Shown here: piece by piece, positions 1 to 5,488 of the stretch | Numbering within the stretch: the stretch's first letter is position 1 | How the letters are laid out: every line of letters starts with the position of its first letter | Source of the DNA: JANMEX01 sp031423755 | GTDB lineage: Bacteria > Pseudomonadota > Alphaproteobacteria > Rhizobiales > Rhizobiaceae | Reading direction: 5' to 3' | DNA: 5,488 nucleotides | NCBI GenBank assembly: GCA_031423755.1 | Contig: JANPGC010000020.1 | Location: forward strand, 1-5,488 | Notes under the pieces: model-generated | The model's database searches: none | What the model saw: only the letters and a program-made list of their open reading frames with translations | What the model was told of the DNA's origin: nothing | Position numbers and translations under genes: made by a program

Positions 1-497
1 CCGCCTATGTCGGACAGGACCTGTTTCTGTTTGCAGGCACGGTGCGACACAACATTGGCCTTGGCCGCACGGACGCAACTGAAGCCGAGATCGTCGCCGC
101 TGCAAAGGCTGCAAATGCCCACGAGTTCATCATGAGGCTGGCCAATGGCTATGACACCCAGGTCGGCGAAGGGGGTGGCAATTTGTCCGGCGGACAGCGC
201 CAGCGCGTGACGATTGCCCGCGCAATCTTGCGCAATGCGCCGATCCTCATTCTTGATGAACCGACAAGCGCGCTGGATTCTGAATCCGAAGCGCTGATCG
301 GCGAAGCGCTGGAGCATCTCTCAAAGGGCCGCACGACGATCATCGTCGCACACCGTCTGTCAACGATCGCCAAGGCCGACAACATCGTCGTAATCGAGGG
401 CGGCCAGGTCGTTGAGCAGGGCGCACCGAAGGATCTGTTTGAACAGAACGGCCGTTTCCAGAAACTGTTCGCCTCCCAGACGCTGCAACTGGTTTGA
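1..497 (+). CDS. ABC exporter ATP-binding protein, C-terminal fragment (5' end outside window)
   Basis: This is the end of an ATP-binding cassette domain that powers export across the inner membrane. Reading in frame from base 3, the order is: Q-loop (YVGQDLFLF, Gln codon 15-17), a helical region, the ABC signature LSGGQ (183-197), Walker B ILILDE (243-260) with its catalytic Glu, the D-loop SALD, and the H-switch His in IVAHR (351-353). It stops at TGA 495-497. All visible catalytic elements are intact; Walker A and any membrane domain lie to the left. The layout GTVRHNI...LANGYDTQVGEGGGNLSGGQRQR...AHRLSTI is typical of exporters with a fused membrane domain (MsbA, type I secretion and related half-transporters). 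The short tail after the ATPase core is also usual for that group. The substrate cannot be told from this part. It is followed by a palindromic element, so co-transcription with the downstream glycan genes is uncertain. Confidence 0.95.
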   Translation, partial: AYVGQDLFLFAGTVRHNIGLGRTDATEAEIVAAAKAANAHEFIMRLANGYDTQVGEGGGNLSGGQRQRVTIARAILRNAPILILDEPTSALDSESEALIGEALEHLSKGRTTIIVAHRLSTIAKADNIVVIEGGQVVEQGAPKDLFEQNGRFQKLFASQTLQLV

Positions 498-534
498 GGG
501 TGAGCAATACTTCCGCGTTGATGTCCGCCAGAAC

Positions 535-698
535 TTGAAGCGTAGGGCGTTCAAATGGGATCAGCCTGGACGCTGGGGTTTCCGCCCTGGCGAGGAGCGT
601 GACGCGACGCGGTGCAGGCACCGCGAGCGGCGCGCGAAGAAGTCCGGAGCGCGGAAAAACAATTCCAACTGATCCCATTTGGACGCCCCGTGCTTCAA
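535..698. repeat. 164-nt imperfect palindromic element with 30-nt inverted arms and a nested hairpin
   Basis: Bases 535-564 pair with 669-698. Of 30 positions, 26 are Watson-Crick, three more are G-T wobbles (542/691, 543/690, 551/682) and one is a mismatch (544/689). The shared core is AAATGGGATCAG / CTGATCCCATTT. Inside, 579-585 pairs with 651-657 (TTTCCGC/GCGGAAA). At the centre, CGCGGTGC (608-615) faces GCACCGCG (618-625), and pairing continues outward to about 597/635 with small interruptions. The whole segment can therefore fold as one long hairpin as DNA or RNA. It lies between the ABC transporter stop and the methyltransferase operon, and no convincing protein runs through it. It resembles a MITE-like or interspersed palindromic repeat. 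A terminator or structured RNA role is possible, but no U-run follows the outer stem. I see no clear target-site duplication at its edges. Confidence 0.75.
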
Positions 699-834
699 AT
701 CTTCGATCGGGCTCACCGTGGCGGAGTGACAATGCTCTTTGTGATTGCAATTTATTGGAAAGACGCTATGGCAGTCTCCATCAGGCAGACCGAGAAATGT
801 CATCGCTGTCAGGCAAAGTGGAGTGCAACTGGCA
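699..834 (+). promoter_or_regulatory. Leader region of the methyltransferase-glycosyltransferase operon, possible weak promoter
   Basis: The 498-834 gap holds no convincing large gene. Bases 498-534 show nothing notable, 535-698 is the palindromic element, and 699-834 is the leader of the next operon. The best sigma-70-like pair I can see is TTGCAA (745-750), a 16-base spacer, then TATGGC (767-772). Both hexamers match the consensus only in part, so this is a weak candidate. No operator-like dyad stands out. Some promoter is expected between the palindrome and base 835 unless the operon is read from the ABC gene. Confidence 0.25.
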
Positions 835-842
835 ATGCGTGA
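768..842 (+). CDS. Possible 24-aa leader peptide with a CxxC motif
   Basis: A short open frame starts at ATG 768 and ends at TGA 840-842. It encodes a 24-residue basic peptide containing a CHRC (CxxC) motif. A purine-rich GGAAAG (757-762) sits five bases before the ATG, a plausible ribosome binding site. The end overlaps the proposed start of the methyltransferase (ATG 835) by eight bases in another frame, an arrangement that permits translational coupling. I recognise no family. With 24 codons the frame could easily occur by chance, and the SD-like stretch and the overlap are the only support. Confidence 0.2.
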   Translation: MAVSIRQTEKCHRCQAKWSATGNA

Positions 843-1956
843 AGATGCGGTAAGCAGACTGCTCGGACGATTGAGCGGCGCGGCTCATCGGGGCGGTGCA
901 TTTGGTTCGGAAGTCCTGCTGGCCATCTCAAGGGTTTTGCCGAAAGGTGACCTAATCTCTCTTGAGACCGGCTGCGGAAAATCAACCATCATGTTCTCGA
1001 ATTTGTCGAAGCGACATTTTGTCTTTGCCTATGACGACCGGAATTTGCCTGACAGCTCTGTCGAGATGGTTCAGGCCGATCAAGACTTCAAGTCTGGCGG
1101 CGTGACGTTTGTCTTTGGGCCGACACAGAAGAGGTTGCCAGCTTACACATTTCCTGAGGGGACATTGTTTGATGTGATTTTGATCGACGGGCCTCACGGA
1201 TATCCATTCCCCGACCTCGAGTACGCCTTGCTTTACCCCTTTTTGAAGAAGGGCGGAATTCTCATCATTGACGATGTGCATATTCCGTCAATCGGACGTA
1301 TGTTTGATATCCTTCGCGAAGACCGGATGTACGACGAGGTCGGAGTGTTTTCCACCACGGGTGTTCTGCGCAGAACCAATACGGATGGTGTCCCGGCGGA
1401 TGGAGATCATTGGTACGAGCAAGCCTACAATTACTCCCGGTTTCCGCTGCCCACCGAAAAGTATCATTCAGATCGAAGCTATGTGTTTGCGCAGACCGTT
1501 GATTTTGGCAATCAAGCGGACCTTCGCAAGCATGTTGTGCGTGGAATCGAGATTTCCCCGGCAGAGCGATGCGGGAAGACCATCGATACGTCGTCTACAT
1601 TTGTTTTCAGTCTGCCCAAGACTGTAAACGGCCCTGTGAGGCTCGCTCTTGACTACAGGTTCGCTCACGCCGACTCGGCAGCAGGTGCCGCAATAATGAG
1701 TGACGCGACTGTCCATCCAATTCCTGCGGCAGCGGAGAGGTCCGTGGCATATTTTGAATTCCCGGCACCTTCGCAGCCCGATATGACGATTACGCTGCTG
1801 CTTCCAAACGCAGTGCCAGAGCATGATCGCGGTGCGCGCAGGTATGATTTTCGCCGGTTGGGAGTTGATATTTTCTCGATGACCCTCAGCCCGTCAGGCG
1901 CGCCGTCGCTGTTGGCGAAGCTGTCTGCGGCTTTGGGCAAACGACGGGGACCATGA
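835..1956 (+). CDS. Class I SAM-dependent methyltransferase with an extra C-terminal domain
   Basis: This is a 373-aa protein from ATG 835. The N-terminal part (about residues 25-220) has a Rossmann-type methyltransferase layout. A glycine-rich motif I, ISLETGCGKST (41-51), follows a predicted beta strand; FDVILIDGPHGYPFPDLEY (112-130) is an acidic strand and loop; GGILIIDDVH (140-149) is the next strand. The LIDGPHGY...LKKGGILIIDD pattern is that of the Methyltransf_24-like group often found in polysaccharide loci. The last 130-150 residues are rich in predicted beta strands and end in a RRLGVDIFSMTLS stretch. They resemble the beta-sandwich tails of some glycan enzymes, but I cannot name the domain. 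The start was chosen because the family resemblance begins just after it and GGAG (820-823) lies upstream. In-frame GTG 823 and TTG 745 would add 4 and 30 residues of unlikely sequence. The stop overlaps the next gene by ATGA. O-methylation of a glycan is inferred from its neighbours. Confidence 0.85.
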   Translation: MREDAVSRLLGRLSGAAHRGGAFGSEVLLAISRVLPKGDLISLETGCGKSTIMFSNLSKRHFVFAYDDRNLPDSSVEMVQADQDFKSGGVTFVFGPTQKRLPAYTFPEGTLFDVILIDGPHGYPFPDLEYALLYPFLKKGGILIIDDVHIPSIGRMFDILREDRMYDEVGVFSTTGVLRRTNTDGVPADGDHWYEQAYNYSRFPLPTEKYHSDRSYVFAQTVDFGNQADLRKHVVRGIEISPAERCGKTIDTSSTFVFSLPKTVNGPVRLALDYRFAHADSAAGAAIMSDATVHPIPAAAERSVAYFEFPAPSQPDMTITLLLPNAVPEHDRGARRYDFRRLGVDIFSMTLSPSGAPSLLAKLSAALGKRRGP

Positions 1957-2525
1957 TGGAAGCGGGTGACGGGATCAAGGTCCTGCAAAAATTGGATCAC
2001 TCTGAGATAATGCTTGTCCTGGAACGTGAGGGCCGGAACCATCCGTATCTGCCATGCACCGCCGTCGAAGAAACTGCCGCGCTTCCGCGGTTTGATCTGC
2101 CGAACAAACAGTCAAAGCTCCGATTTCTCCCGCAGAAATCTCTCTGGCACGTGAGCGAGTTCTTCGTATTCGAGGGCGATGAATTCGCTGATGCCGCGAC
2201 ACTTGCCTTGCGTAACCGCGTTGCAACGCAAGACGAAAAACAGCGTCTTCAGCGTGACAGCCGCCCGCCGCACAAGCTCTGGATGGTCTTCGAGCTTGAA
2301 CGCGAGAACAGGATCGAGGGGAGCGACGTCAGGGTTTACGGCGCCCCATTCGCACGTTTGCTTTGGTCAATAAGCGCGGCGCTTTTCAGAAAGAATTGCG
2401 CGCCGCTGGCCAAGCCATTCCGGTCGTACTTTCGAAAGGCAGCCTACCTTATTTATAGGAAGTCGCAGGAAAAGGTGACTTTGTACAGGTTGATTTACAA
2501 ATGCCTGGATGGGGTCGAGCGCTAG
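1953..2525 (+). CDS. Uncharacterised 190-aa protein, possibly a divergent DUF4214-type glycan-locus protein
   Basis: I do not recognise this protein with confidence. It starts at ATG 1953 through an ATGA overlap with the methyltransferase stop. A second ATG at 1956 sits at better spacing from GGGGA (1946-1950) and would remove only one residue. There is no signal peptide or clear membrane segment. Residues 75-120 (DEFADAATLALRNR...LWMVFELERENR) recall DUF4214, which has the form 'F+ AY+ LLGR D .. l..l...s +++ l  S EGR'. The following RVYGAPFARLLWSISAALFRKN (127-148) recalls the GV+I G..R+  L R+YR tail seen in alphaproteobacterial members. The usual LGR and glycine landmarks are missing, so this is a degenerate match at best. 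The C-terminus (150-190) is strongly basic and aromatic (RSYFRKAAYLIYRK). Its place between a methyltransferase and a glycosyltransferase, with no gaps, suggests a role in the same glycan pathway. Confidence 0.75.
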   Translation: MMEAGDGIKVLQKLDHSEIMLVLEREGRNHPYLPCTAVEETAALPRFDLPNKQSKLRFLPQKSLWHVSEFFVFEGDEFADAATLALRNRVATQDEKQRLQRDSRPPHKLWMVFELERENRIEGSDVRVYGAPFARLLWSISAALFRKNCAPLAKPFRSYFRKAAYLIYRKSQEKVTLYRLIYKCLDGVER

Positions 2526-3725
2526 ATGAATACAGCGCAGAAGAAGATTGTCATCGCAAATTTCTATCCCGTTTGGCCCGCTATGGGTGGCGGGCAACGG
2601 CGTATTTTTTTCCTGGCAAAAGAATTGTCGAAGGCATTTTCCGTAGAGATTGTAACGCTTGAACGAAGCGGGTTGAACCGCACATTGACATTCAGCCCGA
2701 CGTTGAAGGAAATCAGAGTGGCGGCTGATGCAGAATTTCGGCAGAAGGAGCATGATCTTGAGGGGCGTGTGAAAATGGCCGCAGATCTGGCCTACACGCT
2801 TTTTTGGGACAGGTGCAAACTCTATCAGTCGACGTTGAAGGAGCGCGTGGCACCCGCATCGGCAGTGGTCTCCGCGCACCCCTATTCGACCTATGCTTTA
2901 CTCGCAGCAATGGGAGACGATCCGCGCCCCTTTGTGTTCGATTCGCAAAATGTCGAGAAGTTGCAGAAGGAGCCGGTATTACGCGACTTCCCGGATTATC
3001 TTGACGAAATAATGAAGATTGAAAGGGCATCGATAGACAGGGCCGACGTAACGATTGCTTGTTCGCAAAGCGATGCACAGGGTTTTGTGAGGCATTATGG
3101 CGCCAACGAAAATGACATCAGAATAATTGAGAATGGTGTGGATGCAATTGGCGTTCCTCTCATCTCGGAAAGTGAAAAGCGGAATGTTCGGCGGCAGCTG
3201 AATGTTGGTGATCGGCCGATCGCAATTTTCGGTGGCAGCTTTCACTTTCCAAATTTTCAGGCTGCGGACCGATTGCTGGAACTGGCTATGGCGATGCCTC
3301 ATGTTGTCTTTCTGGTCTTGGGCAGTGTCTGCAATTACAAGAACATCGCTGATTGCAATCTGGAAAATGTCGTCAAACTCGGCGAAGTGGACGAGAATAC
3401 CAAATGGATGGCCTTTAACATCGCTGATATTGGCCTGAACCCGATGGAGATTGGATCAGGCACGAACGTGAAGATTTTCGAGTATGCAGCGGCAGGTCTG
3501 GCAATTGTCTCAACACCGTTTGGTGCCCGCGGTGTCCCGTTTGCCCAAGGAAAAGAATTTGTTTCCGCACAAATCGATGGGTTTGCAAGCGAGATCGAAA
3601 AATTGGTGCGAGGAACGCAAGGGCTGGCTATGGGTGCTCGGGCACAGCGCAAGGTCCGCAAGTGCGCTGACTGGACCGTTATCGGGGCAAAATACCAAAA
3701 GATTTTTGCTGAGCTTGTTCAATGA
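2526..3725 (+). CDS. GT4-type (GT-B fold) glycosyltransferase
   Basis: This 399-aa protein is of normal length for a GT-B glycosyltransferase that transfers a sugar from a nucleotide donor to a growing glycan in the cytoplasm. The N-terminal acceptor half opens with a beta strand (KIVIANFYPVWP) and the loop MGGGQRRIFFLAKELS (20-35), usual in GT4 enzymes. FDSQNVEKL (138-146) matches the (D)HNVE motif of a GT4 subgroup, with Gln where His is common. The linker motif ENGVD (202-206) matches the family's P/ENGVD. The C-terminal donor half has IAIFGGSFHFPNFQAAD (232-248) and GSGTNVKIFEYAAAGLAIVST (310-330), the family's GsGtnvKi.EyaAaGlPVvsT nucleotide-sugar site with Glu319. ATG 2526 directly abuts the previous TAG, with a purine-rich GGATGGGG at 2507-2514, so translation is probably coupled. 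Donor and acceptor cannot be told. Base composition is more AT-rich than betB, as often in glycan loci. Confidence 0.92.
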   Translation: MNTAQKKIVIANFYPVWPAMGGGQRRIFFLAKELSKAFSVEIVTLERSGLNRTLTFSPTLKEIRVAADAEFRQKEHDLEGRVKMAADLAYTLFWDRCKLYQSTLKERVAPASAVVSAHPYSTYALLAAMGDDPRPFVFDSQNVEKLQKEPVLRDFPDYLDEIMKIERASIDRADVTIACSQSDAQGFVRHYGANENDIRIIENGVDAIGVPLISESEKRNVRRQLNVGDRPIAIFGGSFHFPNFQAADRLLELAMAMPHVVFLVLGSVCNYKNIADCNLENVVKLGEVDENTKWMAFNIADIGLNPMEIGSGTNVKIFEYAAAGLAIVSTPFGARGVPFAQGKEFVSAQIDGFASEIEKLVRGTQGLAMGARAQRKVRKCADWTVIGAKYQKIFAELVQ

Positions 3726-3758
3726 TTGGTAGCGTGTACAGGGTGAGCACGCTTCCCC

Positions 3759-3777
3759 AGTGCCCGGGGCCACTTTT
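3759..3777 (+). terminator. Possible intrinsic terminator of the glycan operon
   Basis: AGTGCC (3759-3764) can pair with GGC-CACT (3768-3774, one bulged C at 3770) around a three-base loop. A short T run (3774-3777) follows on the + strand and overlaps the betB stop by one base. The stem is short and the T run is only four, so this is a weak candidate. A second stem-loop, AGCGTG (3731-3736) with CACGCT (3748-3753), lies just before it without a T run. The location between two convergent genes (51-nt gap) is where termination is expected. Confidence 0.3.
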
Positions 3778-5240
3778 CAATACGGGCTCGCCACATCCCC
3801 TGTCTCGACATAAACCGTCTTGATCTGGCTGTAGTGGCGCAGCGCCTCGATCGAGTTCTCGCGGCCAATGCCTGACTTGCGGAAGCCGCCGAAGGCGATT
3901 TCTGATGGTGCCAGATTGTAGTTGTTGATCCAGCATGACCCGGCCTTGATCTGCGCGATCACGCGGTGCGCGCGCGCCAGGTCGCGTGTGAAGACACCAG
4001 CAGAAAGACCGAACTCTGTATCGTTGGCCCTAACGATTGCCTCGTCCTCGTCGTCAAAAGAAAACACCGCCATCACCGGCCCGAATATCTCCTCGCGAGC
4101 AATGCGCATCTGGTCGGTGACGCCGGTGAACACTGTCGGCTCAATCCAGGCGCCGCCTTCAAATCCTTGCATCGCCGGAATGCCGCCGCCGTAGGCCAGC
4201 GTCGCGCCTTCCGCCTTGCCGATGTCAATATAGCCCTTCACCTTGTCGCGCTGGGCAAGGCTGACCATTGGCCCCATCTGCGTGTCCGGGTCCATCGGGT
4301 CTCCAAGCTTGATCGCCTTGGTACGCTCAATCAACCGGTCAACAAACCGGTCATGGAATTTGCGCTGCACATAGACGCGCGTGCCGTTCGAGCAGACTTG
4401 GCCTGTCGAATAGAAATTCGCCAGCATCGCGCCGCCAACCGCATTTTCCAGATCCGCATCGTCGAAAATCACAAGCGGCGACTTGCCGCCAAGTTCCATC
4501 GTCGCATGCTTCATCTGCCCGCCAGCCGCCGCCATCACTTTCATGCCGGTCGGCACCGAGCCGGTCAGCGAAATTTTGTCGATGCCCGGATGATTGACGA
4601 TCATCGAGCCAACAGCGCCGCGCCCTTGCACCACTTGGAAAAGCCCGGCAGGCAGGCCGGCCTCCTCGTAGGCCTCGGCCAAAGCCAAGGCTGTAAGCGG
4701 CGTATTTTCGGATGGCTTGAAAATGATCGCATTGCCCATGGCAAGCGCCGGTGCCGACTTCCACGCCGCGCCCTGTATCGGGTAATTCCAAGCGCCAATG
4801 GCGCCGCACACGCCGAGCGCCTCGCGCCGCGTGTAGGCAAACGGCCCGCCAAGATCGATCATCTCGCCGTTGAACGCAGCCACAGCGCCGCCCATGAATT
4901 CCAGCGTGTCGGCAGCCGAAGCCGGGTCCGCCACCGTCGTGTCCTGAATGGCCTTGCCGGTGTCCAGCGTTTCGATCTCAGAGATTTCCTGATTGCGGCG
5001 GCGCAGAATATCTGCGGTCTTGCGCAAAATCCGGCCCCGCTCGACAGGCTTCAGCGCCGCCCATGCGGGCTGCGCAGCCTGTGCCGCTGCGACGGCCTGA
5101 TCAACAATCGCCTGCGTCGCCTCATGCAGACTGGCGATCACTTCGCCGGTTGCGGGGTAGATGCTGTCCAGCACGGTTCCGGAAGTGTCGTCGATGAACT
5201 TGCCGTTGATATAGTGTGAGCCTTTGGGCTGTGCGCGCAT
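3777..5240 (-). CDS. betB: Betaine aldehyde dehydrogenase (NAD+-dependent)
   Basis: This 487-aa enzyme is full length. It oxidises betaine aldehyde to glycine betaine, the second step of choline-to-betaine osmoprotectant synthesis, in the cytoplasm. The opening MRAQPKGSHYINGKF and the ending KTVYVETGDVASPY match rhizobial-type BetB. Key aldehyde dehydrogenase elements are present: Asn152 in AWNYP, the cofactor-binding FKPSE (174-178), the GSVPTG turn (227-232), general base Glu249 in MELGGKSP, catalytic Cys283 in GQVCSNGTR, and Glu384 in EEIFGP. Aromatic residues of the betaine aldehyde pocket also appear kept (Tyr153, Trp160, Tyr277, Phe450). The start is supported by AGGA at 5249-5252, eight bases before ATG. 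Downstream is the convergent glycosyltransferase and upstream a toxin gene, so betA and betI are not adjacent as they are in a standard bet operon. No BetI-type operator is recognisable. Codon use is clearly more GC-rich than in the glycan operon. Confidence 0.96.
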   Translation of the reverse strand: MRAQPKGSHYINGKFIDDTSGTVLDSIYPATGEVIASLHEATQAIVDQAVAAAQAAQPAWAALKPVERGRILRKTADILRRRNQEISEIETLDTGKAIQDTTVADPASAADTLEFMGGAVAAFNGEMIDLGGPFAYTRREALGVCGAIGAWNYPIQGAAWKSAPALAMGNAIIFKPSENTPLTALALAEAYEEAGLPAGLFQVVQGRGAVGSMIVNHPGIDKISLTGSVPTGMKVMAAAGGQMKHATMELGGKSPLVIFDDADLENAVGGAMLANFYSTGQVCSNGTRVYVQRKFHDRFVDRLIERTKAIKLGDPMDPDTQMGPMVSLAQRDKVKGYIDIGKAEGATLAYGGGIPAMQGFEGGAWIEPTVFTGVTDQMRIAREEIFGPVMAVFSFDDEDEAIVRANDTEFGLSAGVFTRDLARAHRVIAQIKAGSCWINNYNLAPSEIAFGGFRKSGIGRENSIEALRHYSQIKTVYVETGDVASPY

Positions 5241-5248
5241 GAATGTTG

Positions 5249-5252
5249 TCCT
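5249..5252 (-). promoter_or_regulatory. betB ribosome binding site
   Basis: AGGA on the - strand lies eight bases upstream of the betB ATG, within the 21-nt gap after the toxin gene stop. It fixes the betB start. No promoter hexamers fit in this gap, so any betB promoter must lie inside or upstream of the toxin gene. Confidence 0.7.
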
Positions 5253-5261
5253 GATGTTAGT

Positions 5262-5488
5262 TCAAACGATTTCGTCGTCGTTTTCCCAATCCCTTGCACC
5301 ATGGAGGATACGAATGACTTCGATCCCATCGTCGACAGGTTGATAAAAAACAAGGTGATTTCCGATTGGGAATGACCGGATTTGGGGAAAGTTCGAGAGG
5401 CGATAGGAACCCATATTGGGCATTTCGGCCAAATGGTTGAGTTGGGAAATGACCCGCTTGATATAACGATCTGCGCTTGCAGGTGAGC
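5262..5488 (-). CDS. ParE/RelE-superfamily toxin, C-terminal fragment (5' end outside window)
   Basis: Reading the - strand in frame from 5486 down to TGA 5264-5262 gives 74 residues without a stop. They match the C-terminal three quarters of a type II toxin-antitoxin toxin of the ParE branch. Visible parts are a helix ending in LNHLAEMPNMGSYRLS, then strands IRSFPIGNHLVFYQPVDDG and IEVIRILHGARDWEND. The RSFPIGNH.VFYQP...IEVIRILHGARDWE pattern is highly characteristic; ParE toxins poison DNA gyrase, while RelE relatives cleave mRNA. Roughly 20-25 N-terminal residues and the antitoxin gene (normally upstream) lie off the right edge. The frame looks intact, with no sign of decay. It ends 21 nt before betB on the same strand, so read-through into betB is possible. 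ParE is preferred over RelE because of the LHGARDW motif, but gyrase targeting is an inference. Confidence 0.88.
   Translation of the reverse strand, partial: SPASADRYIKRVISQLNHLAEMPNMGSYRLSNFPQIRSFPIGNHLVFYQPVDDGIEVIRILHGARDWENDDEIV

Noticed and set aside
561..803. Open frames on both strands through the palindromic element
   Set aside because: They run through the inverted arms and give low-complexity, Arg-rich products with no family resemblance; both arms encode the same FKWDQ/SKWDQ by symmetry, showing a repeat and not a gene.
745..834. TTG 745 as a longer start for the methyltransferase
   Set aside because: The extra 30 residues do not resemble the family and TTG has no good SD; ATG 835 fits better.
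955..990. GCGKST in the methyltransferase as a Walker A P-loop
   Set aside because: The position five residues before GKS-T's Gly is Leu, not Gly/Ala, and the following LIDGPHGY and GGILIIDD motifs fit a SAM-binding fold.
3966..5219. A 417-codon open frame on the + strand, antisense to betB
   Set aside because: It lies wholly inside an intact, confidently identified betB. Its product is Arg- and His-rich with no recognisable domain, which is typical of an antisense shadow of a GC-rich gene.
5138..5353. A 71-codon frame on the - strand starting MFFINLSTMG
   Set aside because: It is out of frame with the toxin and overlaps the start of betB; the toxin frame ending at 5262 gives a clear ParE match instead.
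1..5488. tRNA, rRNA, CRISPR array, transposase, integrase or phage genes
   Set aside because: None seen: no spaced direct repeats, no tRNA-like cloverleaf noticed by eye, and no mobile-element protein motifs in any frame read.

Overview
This window looks like alphaproteobacterial chromosome, probably Hyphomicrobiales (Rhizobiales) or a close relative. The main reason is the betaine aldehyde dehydrogenase, whose sequence closely matches rhizobial BetB along its length; moderate GC content and Shine-Dalgarno-led genes agree. The assignment rests on protein resemblance only.

Layout, left to right. (1) 1-497, + strand: the 3' end of an ABC exporter ATPase, from the Q-loop to the stop. (2) 498-834: a gap dominated by a 164-nt imperfect palindrome (535-698) with 30-nt inverted arms and a nested GC-rich hairpin. 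It is followed by a short leader that may hold a weak promoter and a 24-codon mini-ORF. (3) 835-3725, + strand: a tight three-gene operon joined by a 4-base ATGA overlap and a zero-base TAG/ATG junction. It encodes a class I SAM-dependent methyltransferase with an extra C-terminal domain, a 190-aa protein that may be a divergent DUF4214-type protein, and a GT4-type glycosyltransferase. (4) 3726-3776: a short convergent junction with a possible terminator. (5) 3777-5240, - strand: a complete betB. (6) 5262-5488, - strand: the C-terminal 74 residues of a ParE/RelE-family toxin, running off the right edge and ending 21 nt upstream of betB.

The three-gene operon reads as a piece of a surface-polysaccharide or glycan locus: a glycosyltransferase, a possible glycan methyltransferase and a small accessory protein. 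The upstream ABC exporter could belong to the same locus, but the palindromic element separates them and the visible part gives no substrate. The betB gene belongs to choline-to-glycine-betaine osmoprotectant metabolism. It sits here without a neighbouring betA or betI, next to a toxin gene, so the right part of the window looks like a junction between unrelated modules. The operon is visibly more AT-rich than betB, as is common for surface-glycan loci.

I see no tRNA, rRNA, CRISPR array, transposase or integrase. The least explained parts are the palindromic element, the 190-aa protein and the C-terminal domain of the methyltransferase.
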